Shown in pieces: positions 31,701 to 41,683 of a DNA stretch of 64,000 nt. Made by a program: the position numbers and the translations under genes. The notes under the pieces were generated by a model. That model searched no databases. It was given only the letters and a program-made list of their open reading frames with translations, and was not told the DNA's origin. Where the stretch lies: contig JAGTXO010000057.1 in NCBI GenBank assembly GCA_019448385.1, positions 124,001 to 188,000 of the forward strand. Reading direction: 5' to 3'. Positions within the stretch are counted from its first letter, which is position 1, and each line of letters begins with the position of its first letter. The stretch comes from Diacronema lutheri (taxonomy: Eukaryota; Haptophyta; Pavlovophyceae; Pavlovales; Pavlovaceae).

Positions 31701-32532
31701 GGACGCGCCCGCCAAGCCGCCCGCCAAGCCGCCGGGCGCGGCGCCAGTTGCCAGCAGCGCCGGCCCCGCCCGCTCTGCAAGTGGCGCGCGCACGAGCGGC
31801 GGCGAGGGCGGCTCGCCGCCGCGCGCTCGCGCACCCTTGCCCATCATGGCCTTCGTCAAGCTGAAGAGCCCGCCGCCGCCGAGTCCGCCGCCGCCCGTGG
31901 CGGCGCCCACCTCCGCCGGCGCTCGGCCGAGCGCGTGGCGCGCCACCTCGCACGGGCTGAGCACGTCGAGCTCGCCGCCCGCCGGCGCGTTCTCGCAGAT
32001 CGTCAACGAGGAGGCAGCGAGCGCTCTCGAGCGGCGGCTCGAGAGGCAGCGCTTCTTCGGAGGCGGAGGCGGAGGCGGAGGCGGAAGCGGAAGCGGCGGT
32101 TGCGCGCTCTCGCCGTCGCCGACCGCTCTCGTCGCCTCTCTCGCCAGCTCGCCGCCCTGCCCGCCGTGCCGCTCAAACCGTTGGGGCTTCAGCGCGGAGA
32201 AGCGCATTTGCGCGCTCGACCAGATCCAGGCGGAGGAGGCGGACGCCGAGCTCGCGCGCGCTCTGCAGCGGCAGGAGGACGCCGCGGCGCAGGCCGCGCA
32301 CGCCGCCGCCGCGCACGCCGCCGCCGCGCACGCGCACGCGCGCGGCGCGAGCGGCAGGGCGCGGGCCGGCTCGGGCCGGCGGCAGCCGCAGCCGCAGAGC
32401 GCGCCGATTGCCATCGCGCCGCGCGCGCCGGCGCTCGACGAGCTGCTCGGCTCCTCGCACGGCCTACCCGATCGCGCAGCGCAGCGCCGGCACGGCCAGC
32501 CGCTGGCCGCACGCCGGGAGGTGAATGGGTAG
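27759..32532 (+). CDS. IBTK-like protein: ankyrin repeats, RCC1 propeller, BTB remnant
   Basis: Architecture of inhibitor of Bruton tyrosine kinase, a CUL3 ubiquitin-ligase adaptor. Exons: 27759-27926, 28168-28252, 28346-32532. Joining them gives continuous ankyrin repeats (DDNGVTPLM, HAASCGRLEIARLLLQRGAD, GWSAMHRAVFARHVALVSAL). RCC1 blades follow: GRLFAWGHDSNYTLG, GRGGRLGLGNDE, GECFAWGGAESGALGW, GRLYGWGRADTCALG, QISVGLSHMAAVCENGTVYT. A BTB/BACK-like helical part has FSLEAL-type sequence LEALCAATIAPHVTPANALS and ELIGCTALLRHACAVLSC. The C terminus is disordered, ending with NRWGFSAEKRICALDQIQAE and EADAELARAL, similar to the IBTK tail. Intron 2 (93 nt) is in frame and stop-free, so it could be retained. 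About 1,479 residues. Confidence 0.78.
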
Positions 32533-32597
32533 CCATCCGGTGGCCAGTGTGACGCGCGTGGGCAGTCATACAGTCGGCGCGGATCTACGCGTAAGCA
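32533..32597. other. 65-bp convergent 3' spacer
   Basis: The stops of the IBTK-like gene (+) and the kringle protein (-) are only 65 bp apart, so the 3' UTRs must be very short or overlap. No terminator-like element is seen. Confidence 0.6.
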
Positions 32598-33130
32598 TCA
32601 TTCTCGCCGCCTTTGCGCCTCGTCGACCGCCAGGCCATCTGCGCCACCGGCCTCCCCCTCCGCCCGTGCGACCCCTTCCTCCTCCTCACCCTCCTCCTCA
32701 CCCTCCTCCTCACCCTCCTCCTCACCCTCCTCGCCATCGTCGTAGTCGCCGTCGTCCTCGCCGTAGTCGGCCTCCTCTGCGCGAGTGACCGCGTACCCGC
32801 GCTCCTTGCGCTCAGCGCCCCTCTGATTTCGAACCGCGTAGCCCACGCAGCCCACTGCAGGGGGGACAACGAAATACACACAGAAAACGGGGGAAGGTGC
32901 GCGGGCGCAGCGTCAGACCAGCGCGCGCGTGGTCACGGCGCGCGCGCGCCGCGCGCTGCCTGCCGCGCACAAATGGCGACGAAGATGGCTGCGACGGGAG
33001 CAGCAAGCGATGCGCCCTTCACGATGGCCTCCGCCATCGTCGCCTCGGCGTGCACGCCGCTCGCCAGATCGAGCGCACCGGCTCCGGGGACGAAGGACAT
33101 GGCAGCTGGCCTATCTGGCATTGGACCGTT

Positions 33131-33161
<31 letters not shown>

Positions 33162-34983
33162 TCGTCGTCGTCGCCGCCGTCGTCGCCGTCGTCGTCGCCG
33201 TCGCCGTCGCCACCGCCGCCGTCGTCGTCGTCGCCGCCGCCGTCGTCGTCGTCGCCGTCGCCACCGCCGTCGTCGCCGTCTCGCCGTGCGCGCGCCCTTG
33301 CGTGCTGCGCGCAGCCCCTGAGCGTGGGCGGCCCCACGTCGCAGTAATCCCAGCGCATCACAGGGTCTGTCGTGAAGCAGTATGGCGACATCTCGCCGTC
33401 CGGGTTGCGGCAGTGGTTGTGCCCGCCGAGGCCTGCGCGCGGGAAGTTTTGATGCGTGCGCGCGTGCTGGTGTGGGAACTGCTCGGCCCAGGATTGGCAC
33501 ACAAAGCCCTTCTCGGTGCGCGAGACGGCACCACGGTAGTCGGAGCCCTTGGGCTCGGCGTAGCACTCCGTGTGGCCGTGCGCGCAATCGGTGCCGTCCC
33601 AGCTGCACGTAACTGTGTTGCACTGCTCGTCACACTCACCATCGTGAATCCACTCGGGCAGGCAGCCATCGGCGCAGCCAAACGAGGCGGCCGTCGTCGC
33701 CATCGCCGGGCCTGCGCGCGTCGCGGCCAACGCGCGCGCGCGCGGCTGAGCGCGCTGCGCGAGAGCACGCGCTCAGTGAGGCGCACAGTGGGCACGCGCA
33801 CAGTGAGCACGCGCTCAGTGAGGCGCACAGCGAGCACGCGCACAGTGAGCACGCGCTCAGTGAGGCGCACAGTGAGCGAGCGCATCAAACACGCACCTAC
33901 TCGCTCGGCGCCCATGGCGGGCGCCGCCGGCTGTGCGCGTACAGCGTGCGCACCTCGCGCGCCGCCGTCGCCCTCGCCGCCTGGCATGCCGCCCGCCGCG
34001 CTGCCGCCCGCCGCGTCGGCGCCGCCGGCCGGGCGCGTTTGGCAGTCGGCAGCGTCCCATTGGCACCTCGCATTGAAGCATGCCTCATCGCACAGCTTGT
34101 CGCCGATCCACGACGACGGGCAGCCGGGCGCGCACAGCCGCGCCGACGTGGAGAGGAGGCAGTCTCCGCCGTCAAAGGTGCATTGCGAGGTGTTGCACTT
34201 TGGGTTGCACACGCCGTCGGAAAGGCCGAACTCCGCGCAACCCGGCGCGCACAGCTCGGTGCCGATCGTCTCGGGCGAGGCGACGTGGTAGACGATCAAC
34301 TTGTACTCGGTCGCCTCGTATCCCAAGAGCGACATGTGCAGCACACACGGCTCAAACTGCGCGCGCGCGCACCCAACCGCGCCGCCGTCGGTCGGCGCGA
34401 GCAGGGGTTAGCGCGCCTCGCCCGAGCGGCCGTGAGCGCGGAGCGGGGCACGGCGGAGGCGCGAGGCGCCGCACTGCCGCTGAACGCAGAGAGTGGCGCC
34501 CTGCGCTTGCCCACCTGGCAGAAGTCGTCGCTGCTCCTCCGGATGAGGAGCTCCTCGACGCCCACCTCATCCATCACCCACGTCGCGTTGCTAATCGACG
34601 GGTACGCGCCCTGGAACGACAGCATGAGGTCGGCGTCGCCGTACACGGGGATGAGCATCACCTTGACCGCCGGCACGGAGGGCTGCACGCGCAGCGAGTA
34701 ATGCACCAGCTGGTCCTCGCGCAACGTGCCCGATGCAAACTCGTTTGGCGAGACTGCGCGGCGCACGCAACAGCCAGCCGCGCGCGCACGCGGTCGCACG
34801 TTCCTCGAGCGTCGGACAGGCAGCGAGCGCGCGGGGGCGCGGCGGCGCCCGCCCGGCAGCTCGCCGCGTGGACGTGCGCGCACGCTCGATGATCGGTGGC
34901 GTGGGCGCGCTCAGCGTGCTGCCGGCGCAGAGCAGCGCGAGCGCCGCAGCGGCCGCCCGCCCGAACGAATGGGACCTCGCCAT
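32598..34983 (-). CDS. Type I membrane protein with Notch (LNR) repeats and a kringle domain, five exons
   Basis: Exons 34983-34884, 34753-34515, 34356-33954, 33711-32971, 32854-32598; all phases agree and give 579 residues. Exon 1 is a signal peptide (RAAAAALALLCAGSTLSAP). Next is an unknown extracellular region (REDQLVHYSLRVQPSVPAVK). Three LNR-like modules follow: CAPGCAEFGLSDGVCNPKC, CAPGCPSSWIGDKLCDEAC and GCLPEWIHDGECDEQC. A kringle with all six cysteines comes next: ECYAEPKGSDYRGAVSRTEK, FVCQSWAEQFPHQH, HNHCRNPDGEMSPYCFTT, RWDYCDV. After an Asp/Gly linker, one transmembrane helix (LAAPVAAIFVAILGCVGYAV) spans the exon 4/5 junction, and an acidic cytoplasmic tail (GEEEGEEEGEEE) ends it. 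Start codon is 15 bp from that of the methyltransferase gene. The role is unknown: a surface receptor or protease-like ligand. Confidence 0.85.
33771..33885. repeat. 42-bp tandem repeat in intron 3 of the kringle gene
   Basis: About 2.7 copies of a 42-bp unit starting GCTCAGTGAGGCGCACAG. It lies wholly within the 242-nt intron between the second and third LNR exons. The repeated CTCACTG/CAGTGAG pairs make local hairpins possible. Confidence 0.85.
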
Positions 34984-34998
34984 GTCCGACTCGCCGCG
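34984..34998. promoter_or_regulatory. 15-bp spacer between divergent start codons
   Basis: Only 15 bp separate the ATG of the kringle membrane protein (-, 34983) from the chosen ATG of the TrmB-like gene (+, 34999). An in-frame upstream ATG for the latter at 34972 would make the coding regions overlap. Transcripts must overlap or have almost no leader, or the true starts lie upstream in unrecognised exons. Confidence 0.5.
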
Positions 34999-35883
34999 AT
35001 GGCGGCGGTCGTGGTCGCGCTGGGGCTCTCAGCCGTCCGGAGTCGCGACCTCCCGCCCGGGTACGTGATCGAGCGGCAGGCGCCGCACGCGCGCACGGCC
35101 GCGGTCGCGTGTAAGCACGTGCTCGAGCTCGACTCGTTCCTGCACAACGCGCCGACGCCCGAGCACACGCGCGCAACGTTCGGCGCCACGGCCGCGTGGC
35201 TCGCCGAGCGGCACGGCGCGCGCCGAGGTGCGGGCGGGCTGCTGCTCGACTCTGGGTGTGGGACCGGGCGGTCGACGCTGCTTCTCGCGCAGCAGCACCC
35301 AGACTGCCTGGTGATTGGCGTGGACAGATCGCTCGCGCGGCTGCGCAAGGACAAGCGCGACATTTCGCCGGGCGCGGCGTGCGCGCCACGCGGCGACGAA
35401 GGGCCCGTGCAGCCCGCTTTCGACAATGCACTGCTCGTGCGCGCCGACCTGCCCGCCTTCTGGCGGCTCGCCGTCGAATCCGGCTGGCGCTTGCGCGCGC
35501 ATCGGCTCCTCTTCCCAAACCCGTACCCAAAGCCGGCGCACCTGCCGCGCCGCTGGCATGCGCACCCGAGCTGGCCGCTCGTGCTCGCGCTTGGCGGCGA
35601 GCTCGAGCTGCGCTCCAACTGGCGCACATATCTGGAGGAGACAGTCATCGCAACGAGCGCGATTGCGCATCTCGCCTCTTCGGACGGCGAGGCGGGGGAC
35701 CTGCCACCGCCGTCGTGCGATGCGGCCGCGCTGCGGCCCGACGTGCGTGCGGCCGCGCGAGCGCTCGCCGCCGGCCTGCGCGTCGAGCAGTACGCAGCCT
35801 CTGCGCCCTTCGTCTCGGAGTTTGAGGCGAAGTATGAGGCCGCGCGACTGCCGCTCTTCCGGCTCGCGCTCCGCCTCGGCTAG
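34999..35883 (+). CDS. TrmB-like SAM-dependent methyltransferase (tRNA guanine-N7 type)
   Basis: Rossmann-fold methyltransferase of the TrmB family, which makes 7-methylguanosine in tRNA. Motif I is LLLDSGCGTGRSTLLLAQQ, then PDCLVIGVDRSLARL with the acidic SAM-binding Asp, ALLVRADLPAFWRL, and the substrate-side motif LLFPNPYPKPAHLPRRWHAH in place of the usual YFPDPWPKKRHHKRR. LGGELELRSNWRTYLEE closes the fold. Single exon, 294 residues. I recall the PNP(W/Y)PK..HL.RRWH.HP form as typical of a bacterial paralogue group, so transfer from bacteria is possible. The N terminus MAAVVVALGLSAVRS is hydrophobic and could be a targeting signal. Confidence 0.82.
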   Translation: MAAVVVALGLSAVRSRDLPPGYVIERQAPHARTAAVACKHVLELDSFLHNAPTPEHTRATFGATAAWLAERHGARRGAGGLLLDSGCGTGRSTLLLAQQHPDCLVIGVDRSLARLRKDKRDISPGAACAPRGDEGPVQPAFDNALLVRADLPAFWRLAVESGWRLRAHRLLFPNPYPKPAHLPRRWHAHPSWPLVLALGGELELRSNWRTYLEETVIATSAIAHLASSDGEAGDLPPPSCDAAALRPDVRAAARALAAGLRVEQYAASAPFVSEFEAKYEAARLPLFRLALRLG

Positions 35884-36218
35884 AAGCACGAAACCCGCAG
35901 AGGAATCTGCACGTGCCACCACCCTGGACGGTCTTCGAGCCCCCAGGGGTGCCCTCACACAGCCTCCGCCGCGCGGCGGGGTCAAGGCACAACAGTGGCG
36001 CACCCTTACTCTCTGGGCTTAGGGCTCGGAGGGGCTTGAGGGGATCTGCGGGGCGACGCTCCGTATATAGAAGCATTTTTGAGTTCTAAAATGGAGCTGT
36101 CGAGTGCTCTCTCGCTCCGCGTGACCGCGTCCCTCGAGCTGTCGGCACGGTGTGCGCAAGCGGCGGCCGAGGCTGCGGCGCGCAGAGCGTACCGGCGCGA
36201 GCCCCGCGTTGTCGCGCC
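35884..36218. other. Convergent spacer, 335 bp, with TATA-like box and a 46-codon ORF
   Basis: This lies between the stops of the methyltransferase (+) and phosphatase (-) genes. TATATAG (36063-36070) is followed by a plus-strand ATG at 36091 opening a 45-residue ORF that ends at 36228, overlapping the phosphatase stop by 10 bp. The ORF has no recognisable motif. TTCGAGCCC near 35932 resembles a tRNA T-loop but no cloverleaf forms. Could hold a small RNA gene or be only two 3' UTRs. Confidence 0.4.
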
Positions 36219-39200
36219 TCACGGATGATTCGCCATGTCAACGACAACAAATGCGGAGAGGAAGGCGTTATAGTTAATCTGGCCCGACTCCGCCTTCGGG
36301 CAGTGCCTCGCGAGGATCTCGATCTGCTCGTGCGTGAAGGGCTCGGCCGCCTTCTGGCCCTTTGAGATCACCTCGCCCACCATCGCGACCGCGAGCACAA
36401 AGTCGGACGGCTCGATCATCCCATCCTCGTCCTTGTCGAAGAACTGGAAGGCCTTAGTGAGCGCGTGCTGCTGCTGGTAGATGTGCGTGCAGATCTGCGG
36501 GCCAAACGGCGCCGCGTGGCCGCGCCGCGCGGCGGGATCGGTCGGTCGCCGCGTGCGCCGCCGCCGCCGCACGCGGCGCGGCGTACGCGCGCCGCGCGCG
36601 AGGGCGCGTCGTGCGGCGCGCACGTGCTGGATGAGCGCCGAGTTCGAGCCGTGCAGCGCGGTGCCCTCGCGCCGGTTGATCGAGATGAAGAGGGGCAGGA
36701 ACTCGAGGAAGCAGATGTGCCCCGTGTTGCACACGTCGATCCTGCGCGCGAGGTGGAGCGCGTGCTCGCGCGAGAGCGACGTGGCCCTGAGCTGCAGCGG
36801 CGCGATGCCCTTGAGCGCATCGTCTTGCAGCAGCCGCATGATCGCATTCGCAAATTCATCGTATGAGAGGTACCCATCCCTGTCCGTGTCGATCATCGCC
36901 CACAGATGCTGCGAGACCGCCGTGAGCTCCGCCTGCGAGAGCTCGCCGTCCTTGTCCGTGTCGACGAGGTGGGTGAGCAGCGTGGACACGTACTCCACGC
37001 CGTCCATCCGCGAGCCGTCGGAGAGGTGCACCATCGAGTACTCGGCGGTGTCGGACGCGGAGGACGACGCGCCGTGCGCGGCGCCACCCGCGCTGCCCGC
37101 GCCCTTGGCCGAGCCGCCGCTGATTGCCGCGCGCACGCCGCGCTCGCTCTCGCCGCTCGGCCGCGCCGTCGCGTCGCCTGCACCGGCGCTGTCGGCAGCG
37201 GCGGCGATGCGGTTCGGTCCGTCGGGCGGCGAGCGCGCGCTCGCTCCGTCGTGGCACATGACGTAGAGCTGCGAGATGAAGGTGGACGCCTCAAAGCGCG
37301 AGCCCTCGCTCATGTTCATCCAGAGCAGCGCGCGCTCGAGCTGCGGCGTGGCGAGCGCGAGGTCGAAGGAGAGCAGCACGTCGAGCACCTCGCGCGCGGT
37401 CACGTGGCCGTCGCGATTTGCGTCGAACCTGGCCTTGAGCGATTCGATGCTCAAGTCGCTCTCCAGCAGCTTGCTGTACACGCGCGAGAGCACGTTGGCC
37501 TGCCAGCCCGCGTAGCCCTCGTGCAGCCGGATTTGGTACCGCTCGAGCGAGCGCACAAAGTCGACGGCGTCCTTCCGCCCGTCGGCGCGGGACGGCGCCT
37601 CGATCTTGACGAGCTGCGACGCGTGCAGGCCCCAGTCGACGGGCACGCCGAGCGCGCGCTCGACGATCCCCTGCCACTCGCCGAGCGAGAGGAGCCCGCT
37701 CCCGGACTTGTCCGCTGCGTGCCGTGCCGAGCGGCGCGCGCCGGGAGGCGCCCGGCGCGGCGCGGGTCACGGACGGGCGCGTGGGCGGGCGGGCGCGTGG
37801 GCGGGCGGGCGCGTGGGCGGGCGGGCGCGTGGGCGACCACCGGCGCGCGCGCAGCGTGGCGCACGGCGCGCGCGCGCGGCGCGGCGCGCACCGCGGTGGA
37901 AGAGGCGGAGCAGGTCGGCGCGGTGCAGGCAGATGCGCTCCTTGAGCGCGCGCACGATGGACACCTCCATCCCGGCGACGGCGCCCCTCTTCGACTCGTC
38001 GGGCACCAGGTCGGAGAGGATGAGCGAACGCGCCGCGCCGCGTCCGTAGAGCGAGCCGATCGAGACGCGTCGCTCCTTGGTGTGCCCGCCCCAGCGCGTC
38101 GTGCGTATTTGCGCGAGTGCGATGTCCGCCATGCCGAGCGTCGCCGACTTCTTCTTGAGCGCGAGCACGCGCTTGGCGCGCTCCTTGTCGCGCGCGTCCT
38201 TGCTCTCGCCCCACATCGCGAGCAGCACGTCCATCGGCGGCGCGCGGTACTCCCAGACCTCGGACATGCCGCCGCGCAGGATGAGGATCGAGCCGTGGTT
38301 GGCGCACACGCCGCAGTAGTTGGACGCGGAGAAGATGGTGAGCACCTTGTTCGAGTGGTGCAGCATGTACCCGCGCTGCTTGGGCGGCAGCTGGTGCGAG
38401 CGGATCACGAGCGAGAGCCCGTTGAGCGTGAGGAACTTTGAGGTCGCCACCTCGTCGAACGAGTAGCAAACACCGCCGCGCCCCGAGCCAGCCGGCTCGC
38501 CGTCCGCCGCCGGGTCTGCCCAGAGCGAGTCGAAGAGGATTGTCTCGTCGAGGGTGAGCGGCATGTCAGGGCACTGCATCTCACGCGACACGGCGCGCAT
38601 CTGCTCGACCGTCGGGTTGAGCCTGCAGAGCCCGCCGTGCACAACAACGCACTCGTCGCCGAGCACGGTGGCGAGCGGCAGGGCGCAGAAGAAGGTCTGG
38701 AAGAGGTGGAAGGTCTCGCGGTCGTACTTTGAGCGCACCTCGGCTGCGAAGCCGCCGCCATTCTTGGCCGGGCGCTCGTTGATGTCCGAGTTCTCGTGGT
38801 TGCCGCGGTTGATAAAGATGGAGTCGGGCACGGCCAGCTTGTACGTGAGGAGGAGGAGGACAATCTCGCACGCCATCGGGCCACGGTCCGCAATGTCGCC
38901 GTTGAAGAGGTAGACGTTGACGGGCGAGGGCGGACCGTGGACGGAGAAGATGTAGAGCACGTCGGCGAGCTGCCCGTGCGTGTCGCCCACGACGATGAGC
39001 GTCGCGCCCGAGTCGGGCGTTGGCACCGGGATCTGCGCGTGCGTCCACGGCGCGCGGGCGCGAGGCGCGCCGATCGCGGCCATGCCGGTGCGGGCGGCGC
39101 GGCACGCGCGCCGCGCTCAGCGTGTGCGCCGTGCTCGGCGCGCACCTTCATCACCGACGGCATGGCTTTGAACAGCTCGATTCCCTCGGCGAGCACCTCC

Positions 39201-39765
39201 TCCATGTAGGAGACGTGCGGCAGGTCGGCACCCGTCGACGGCTGCTGGACGAAAAAATCGAGGAGTGCGTCCGCCTGCTCGAGCGTCCACGGCGCCGTGA
39301 GGTGCGGGCCCGTATATCGCTCGGGCGGCGGCGGCTGCGCGCGCGACGCGGCGGCGCGCGGACGGGCGCGGCGCGGGGCCGAGCGGGCGCGCGCGGGCGG
39401 ATCCGGTCGGCGGCGCGGCGCGCGCGCGCGCGCGCGGCGTGCCGACGCCCCGCCAACGGCCAGGGCGGAGGGGCGCGGTGCGCGCACAGGCAATGGCGCG
39501 CGGCGCGCGCGCGCGCGCCTGCGCGCACCCTGTTGCGCCCGCCCACCCTGGACGCCGCGCTCCGCTTGCGCGCCTCGTGCGCCTCGAACTTTTCGGGGTG
39601 GAGCGCCTGCAGCTTGTTCTGCACGGTCACGGCCGTCTTGTGTGCCTCGAGGAAATCTTGCTCATCGTTCTCCTCCGCCTGCGACCACGCACCGTACGTG
39701 CGCTCCGTTCGCTCCGGCGTTTCATCCCCCAGTCTATCCGCAGGCTTGGAGGGCATGCACCCCAT
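36219..39765 (-). CDS. EF-hand Ser/Thr protein phosphatase (PPEF-like) with N-myristoylation signal, five exons
   Basis: Calcium-regulated PPP-family phosphatase. Exons 39765-39547, 39334-39146, 39032-37892, 37714-36624, 36494-36219, phases all consistent, 971 residues. It starts MGCMPSKPADRL, a consensus N-myristoylation site with an adjacent cysteine for palmitoylation. The catalytic core shows GDTHGQL (about 152), GDIADRG (181), RGNHEN (212), HGGLCRLNP, RSHQLPPKQRGY and IFSASNYCGV; the first two depart from the usual GDLHGQ and GDFVDRG but keep the metal-binding Asp/His. The C-terminal half has four clear EF-hand loops (DANRDGHVTARE, DTDKDGELSQAE, DTDRDGYLSYDE, DKDEDGMIEPSD) and a weaker one (ADKSGSGLLSLGE). 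Intron 4 (129 nt) is in frame without stop. Divergent from AK6 (127 bp). Confidence 0.9.
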
Positions 39766-39892
39766 TTCCGCAACAGGTCGTTTCGCCAGCAAATATCGGA
39801 AACGAGTCACAGAAACTTCCTTCGGCCGTCCCTTTTCACGAGCCGCCATCGTGCGGCCGTGGCGCGTGGCCAGCGGACGAGCGGCGCGTGCG

Positions 39893-40507
39893 ATGACGTC
39901 CGCGGACCGCTCGCTGCCAAACCTGCTCATCACGGGCACCCCGGGCACGGGCAAGTCAACGATGGCCGCACAGCTCGCCGCCCAACTGCCCGACTTTGCG
40001 CTCATCGAGCTCGGCGAGCTCATCAAGGCGAAGCAGCTGCACGACGGATGGGATGCGGAGAACGAGGCCTATCTTTGGAACGAGGACCGGATCTGCGACG
40101 AACTCGAGGAGGCCATGTCGCGCGGTGGCGTCATTCTTGATTTCCACGGCGCCGACTTCTTCCCCGAGCGATGGTTTGACCTGGTGGTCGTGCTGCGCGC
40201 CAACAACTCCGTGCTCTATGAGCGTCTCGCCGCGCGGCGCTACCCGGAGAAGAAGCTGCAGGAGAACCTTGAGGCCGAGATCATGCAAGTGGTGCGCGAC
40301 GAGGTGTTCGATGCCTACCAGGAGGATATCATCGCCGAGTGGCAGAGCGACAGCCTGGAGCAGCTCGAGGCCAATATTGCGCTCGCCGCGCGGTGGGCGC
40401 GCGAGTGGCAGGGTCCGGGAACGTCGGCGCCTCGGCACGCCGAAGCCGATGGCGACGCGAGCGCGGGCGGTGCGGTGTCGGCGATGGCACAGGACGGCGC
40501 GCCGTAG
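39893..40507 (+). CDS. AK6: Adenylate kinase isoenzyme 6 (AK6/hCINAP/Fap7)
   Basis: Nuclear NMP-kinase-fold ATPase needed for 18S rRNA maturation with uS11 (Rps14). The P-loop is LLITGTPGTGKST at residues 11-23. Family marks follow: LIELGELIK, then ILDFHGADFFPERWFDLVVV, VLRANNSVLYERLAARRY and KKLQENLEAEIMQVV. A conserved end EVFDAYQEDIIAEW precedes an Ala/Asp-rich tail. 204 residues, slightly longer than human AK6 (172). No intron. The ATG at 39893 fits the family start (LPNLLITGTPGTGKS); upstream codons are in frame but unlike coding sequence. Convergent with the next gene, 54 bp apart. Confidence 0.96.
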   Translation: MTSADRSLPNLLITGTPGTGKSTMAAQLAAQLPDFALIELGELIKAKQLHDGWDAENEAYLWNEDRICDELEEAMSRGGVILDFHGADFFPERWFDLVVVLRANNSVLYERLAARRYPEKKLQENLEAEIMQVVRDEVFDAYQEDIIAEWQSDSLEQLEANIALAARWAREWQGPGTSAPRHAEADGDASAGGAVSAMAQDGAP

Positions 40508-40561
40508 CCGGCCGCTGAAGCGCGCGCGCGGGGACGGCTGCATGCAACAGCTGGCAAAATT

Positions 40562-41683
40562 TCACTGGCTTAGCCTCGGCCCGACGGCCACGCGCTTGGG
40601 CGCGCCGGTGACATCCGCCCGCGCCATGCCGGCGTGCACGCTTGCCCACGGCACGGCCGCGGCGAGCGCGGCGAGCACGCGCGCTTCGTGCGCGCGCGCC
40701 GCTATGACCTTTGGGTCTGCCACGCGCTGCGCGGCAGGTGCGGCGCGCGGCATGAGCGTCAGCCGGCGGCTGGCGGGAGCAGCGGCGCGGCGAACCGGCT
40801 GCGTCGGCCGTGGCTCTGCGCGCGGCGCAAAGCCCAGCCTGAGCAGCACGCGCTCCACTGCGTCGAGCCGCGCGGGCTGGGCGCTCTCCACGGCGCAGCC
40901 TGGCGCATCCGCGTCCGGGCGCGCTGCCGCGGCGCCGACCGGCGCGCAGTCGGCCGGCGAATACGCCGCGGCCGGCGCGTGCGCCACCGCCACAGCAGGC
41001 CCACCATCGGCCGCAAATTGGCCGGCATCCGGCGCGCCCTCGCAACCGCCGTTCGCTCCCGTGGCGGAGCGCGCGCGTGCGCGCACAGGCGCGGCGGGCG
41101 AGGCTGGCGAGGACGCCGCGTGCCGGCAGCGCGCCGCCTTCTGCGAGCGCAGCGGCAGCGCGTAGCTGCTCACGAATCGGCGCGCGTCGGCGGGCGCGTC
41201 GGCGAGCAAGTCGTCGGACGTGGTCCAGACGGACGCGAGCTCAGCAGAGCTCGCGCCGGCCCACGCATCCACGCTCGAGTCCGCGTCGTCGACGTGCAGG
41301 CCGACGCGCTCGCGCGCCGCGCGGGCCACGCGCGGTCGCCCGTCCAGCTCGAGGCGCGCGGCGCGCGCACGCCGTGCCACCCGCAGCCGTTCAGATCGCT
41401 CCTGCCGCGGCGCAATCGCCAGCGCGTGTGCCGAAGGACGGGGCGGCGGCGGCTGGACCGGCGCGACGGCGAGCGGAGTGCCAGCGCGTGCGTGGGGCGG
41501 CTCGTCGGCGGGCACGCTCGCGCACGCAAGGCGGCGCGTTGCGTACGGTGCTCTCGCGAACCACGGGGGAGAAGGTGGCGCCCAGGCGATGCCCACGCGC
41601 TGCTGCCGCGTCCGCAGCTCCGCGGGCCGGTCGAGGACGCGCCCGAGCGCGCTCGCGCGGTGCGCACTCGGAACCGCCGCCAT
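40562..41683 (-). CDS. Orphan Ala/Arg-rich protein
   Basis: Single-exon ORF of 373 residues beginning MAAVPSAHRASALGRVLDRP at 41683; an upstream in-frame ATG at 41776 would add a Lys-rich segment encoded by the A/T-rich promoter tract and is rejected. Support for coding: the ORF fills the space between two convergent/divergent neighbours, and some blocks are of balanced composition (TRQQRVGIAWAPPSPPWFAR, DSSVDAWAGASSAELASVWT, AVERVLLRLGFAPRAEPR). The C terminus has VADPKVIAARAHEARVLAAL, likely helical. No family recognised. G+C bias means a spurious ORF is possible, but no competing frame is better. Confidence 0.55.
   Translation of the reverse strand: MAAVPSAHRASALGRVLDRPAELRTRQQRVGIAWAPPSPPWFARAPYATRRLACASVPADEPPHARAGTPLAVAPVQPPPPRPSAHALAIAPRQERSERLRVARRARAARLELDGRPRVARAARERVGLHVDDADSSVDAWAGASSAELASVWTTSDDLLADAPADARRFVSSYALPLRSQKAARCRHAASSPASPAAPVRARARSATGANGGCEGAPDAGQFAADGGPAVAVAHAPAAAYSPADCAPVGAAAARPDADAPGCAVESAQPARLDAVERVLLRLGFAPRAEPRPTQPVRRAAAPASRRLTLMPRAAPAAQRVADPKVIAARAHEARVLAALAAAVPWASVHAGMARADVTGAPKRVAVGPRLSQ

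Noticed and set aside
35920-35960. Possible tRNA (TTCGAGCCC T-loop-like sequence)
   Set aside because: No acceptor, D-arm or anticodon arm can be paired around it.
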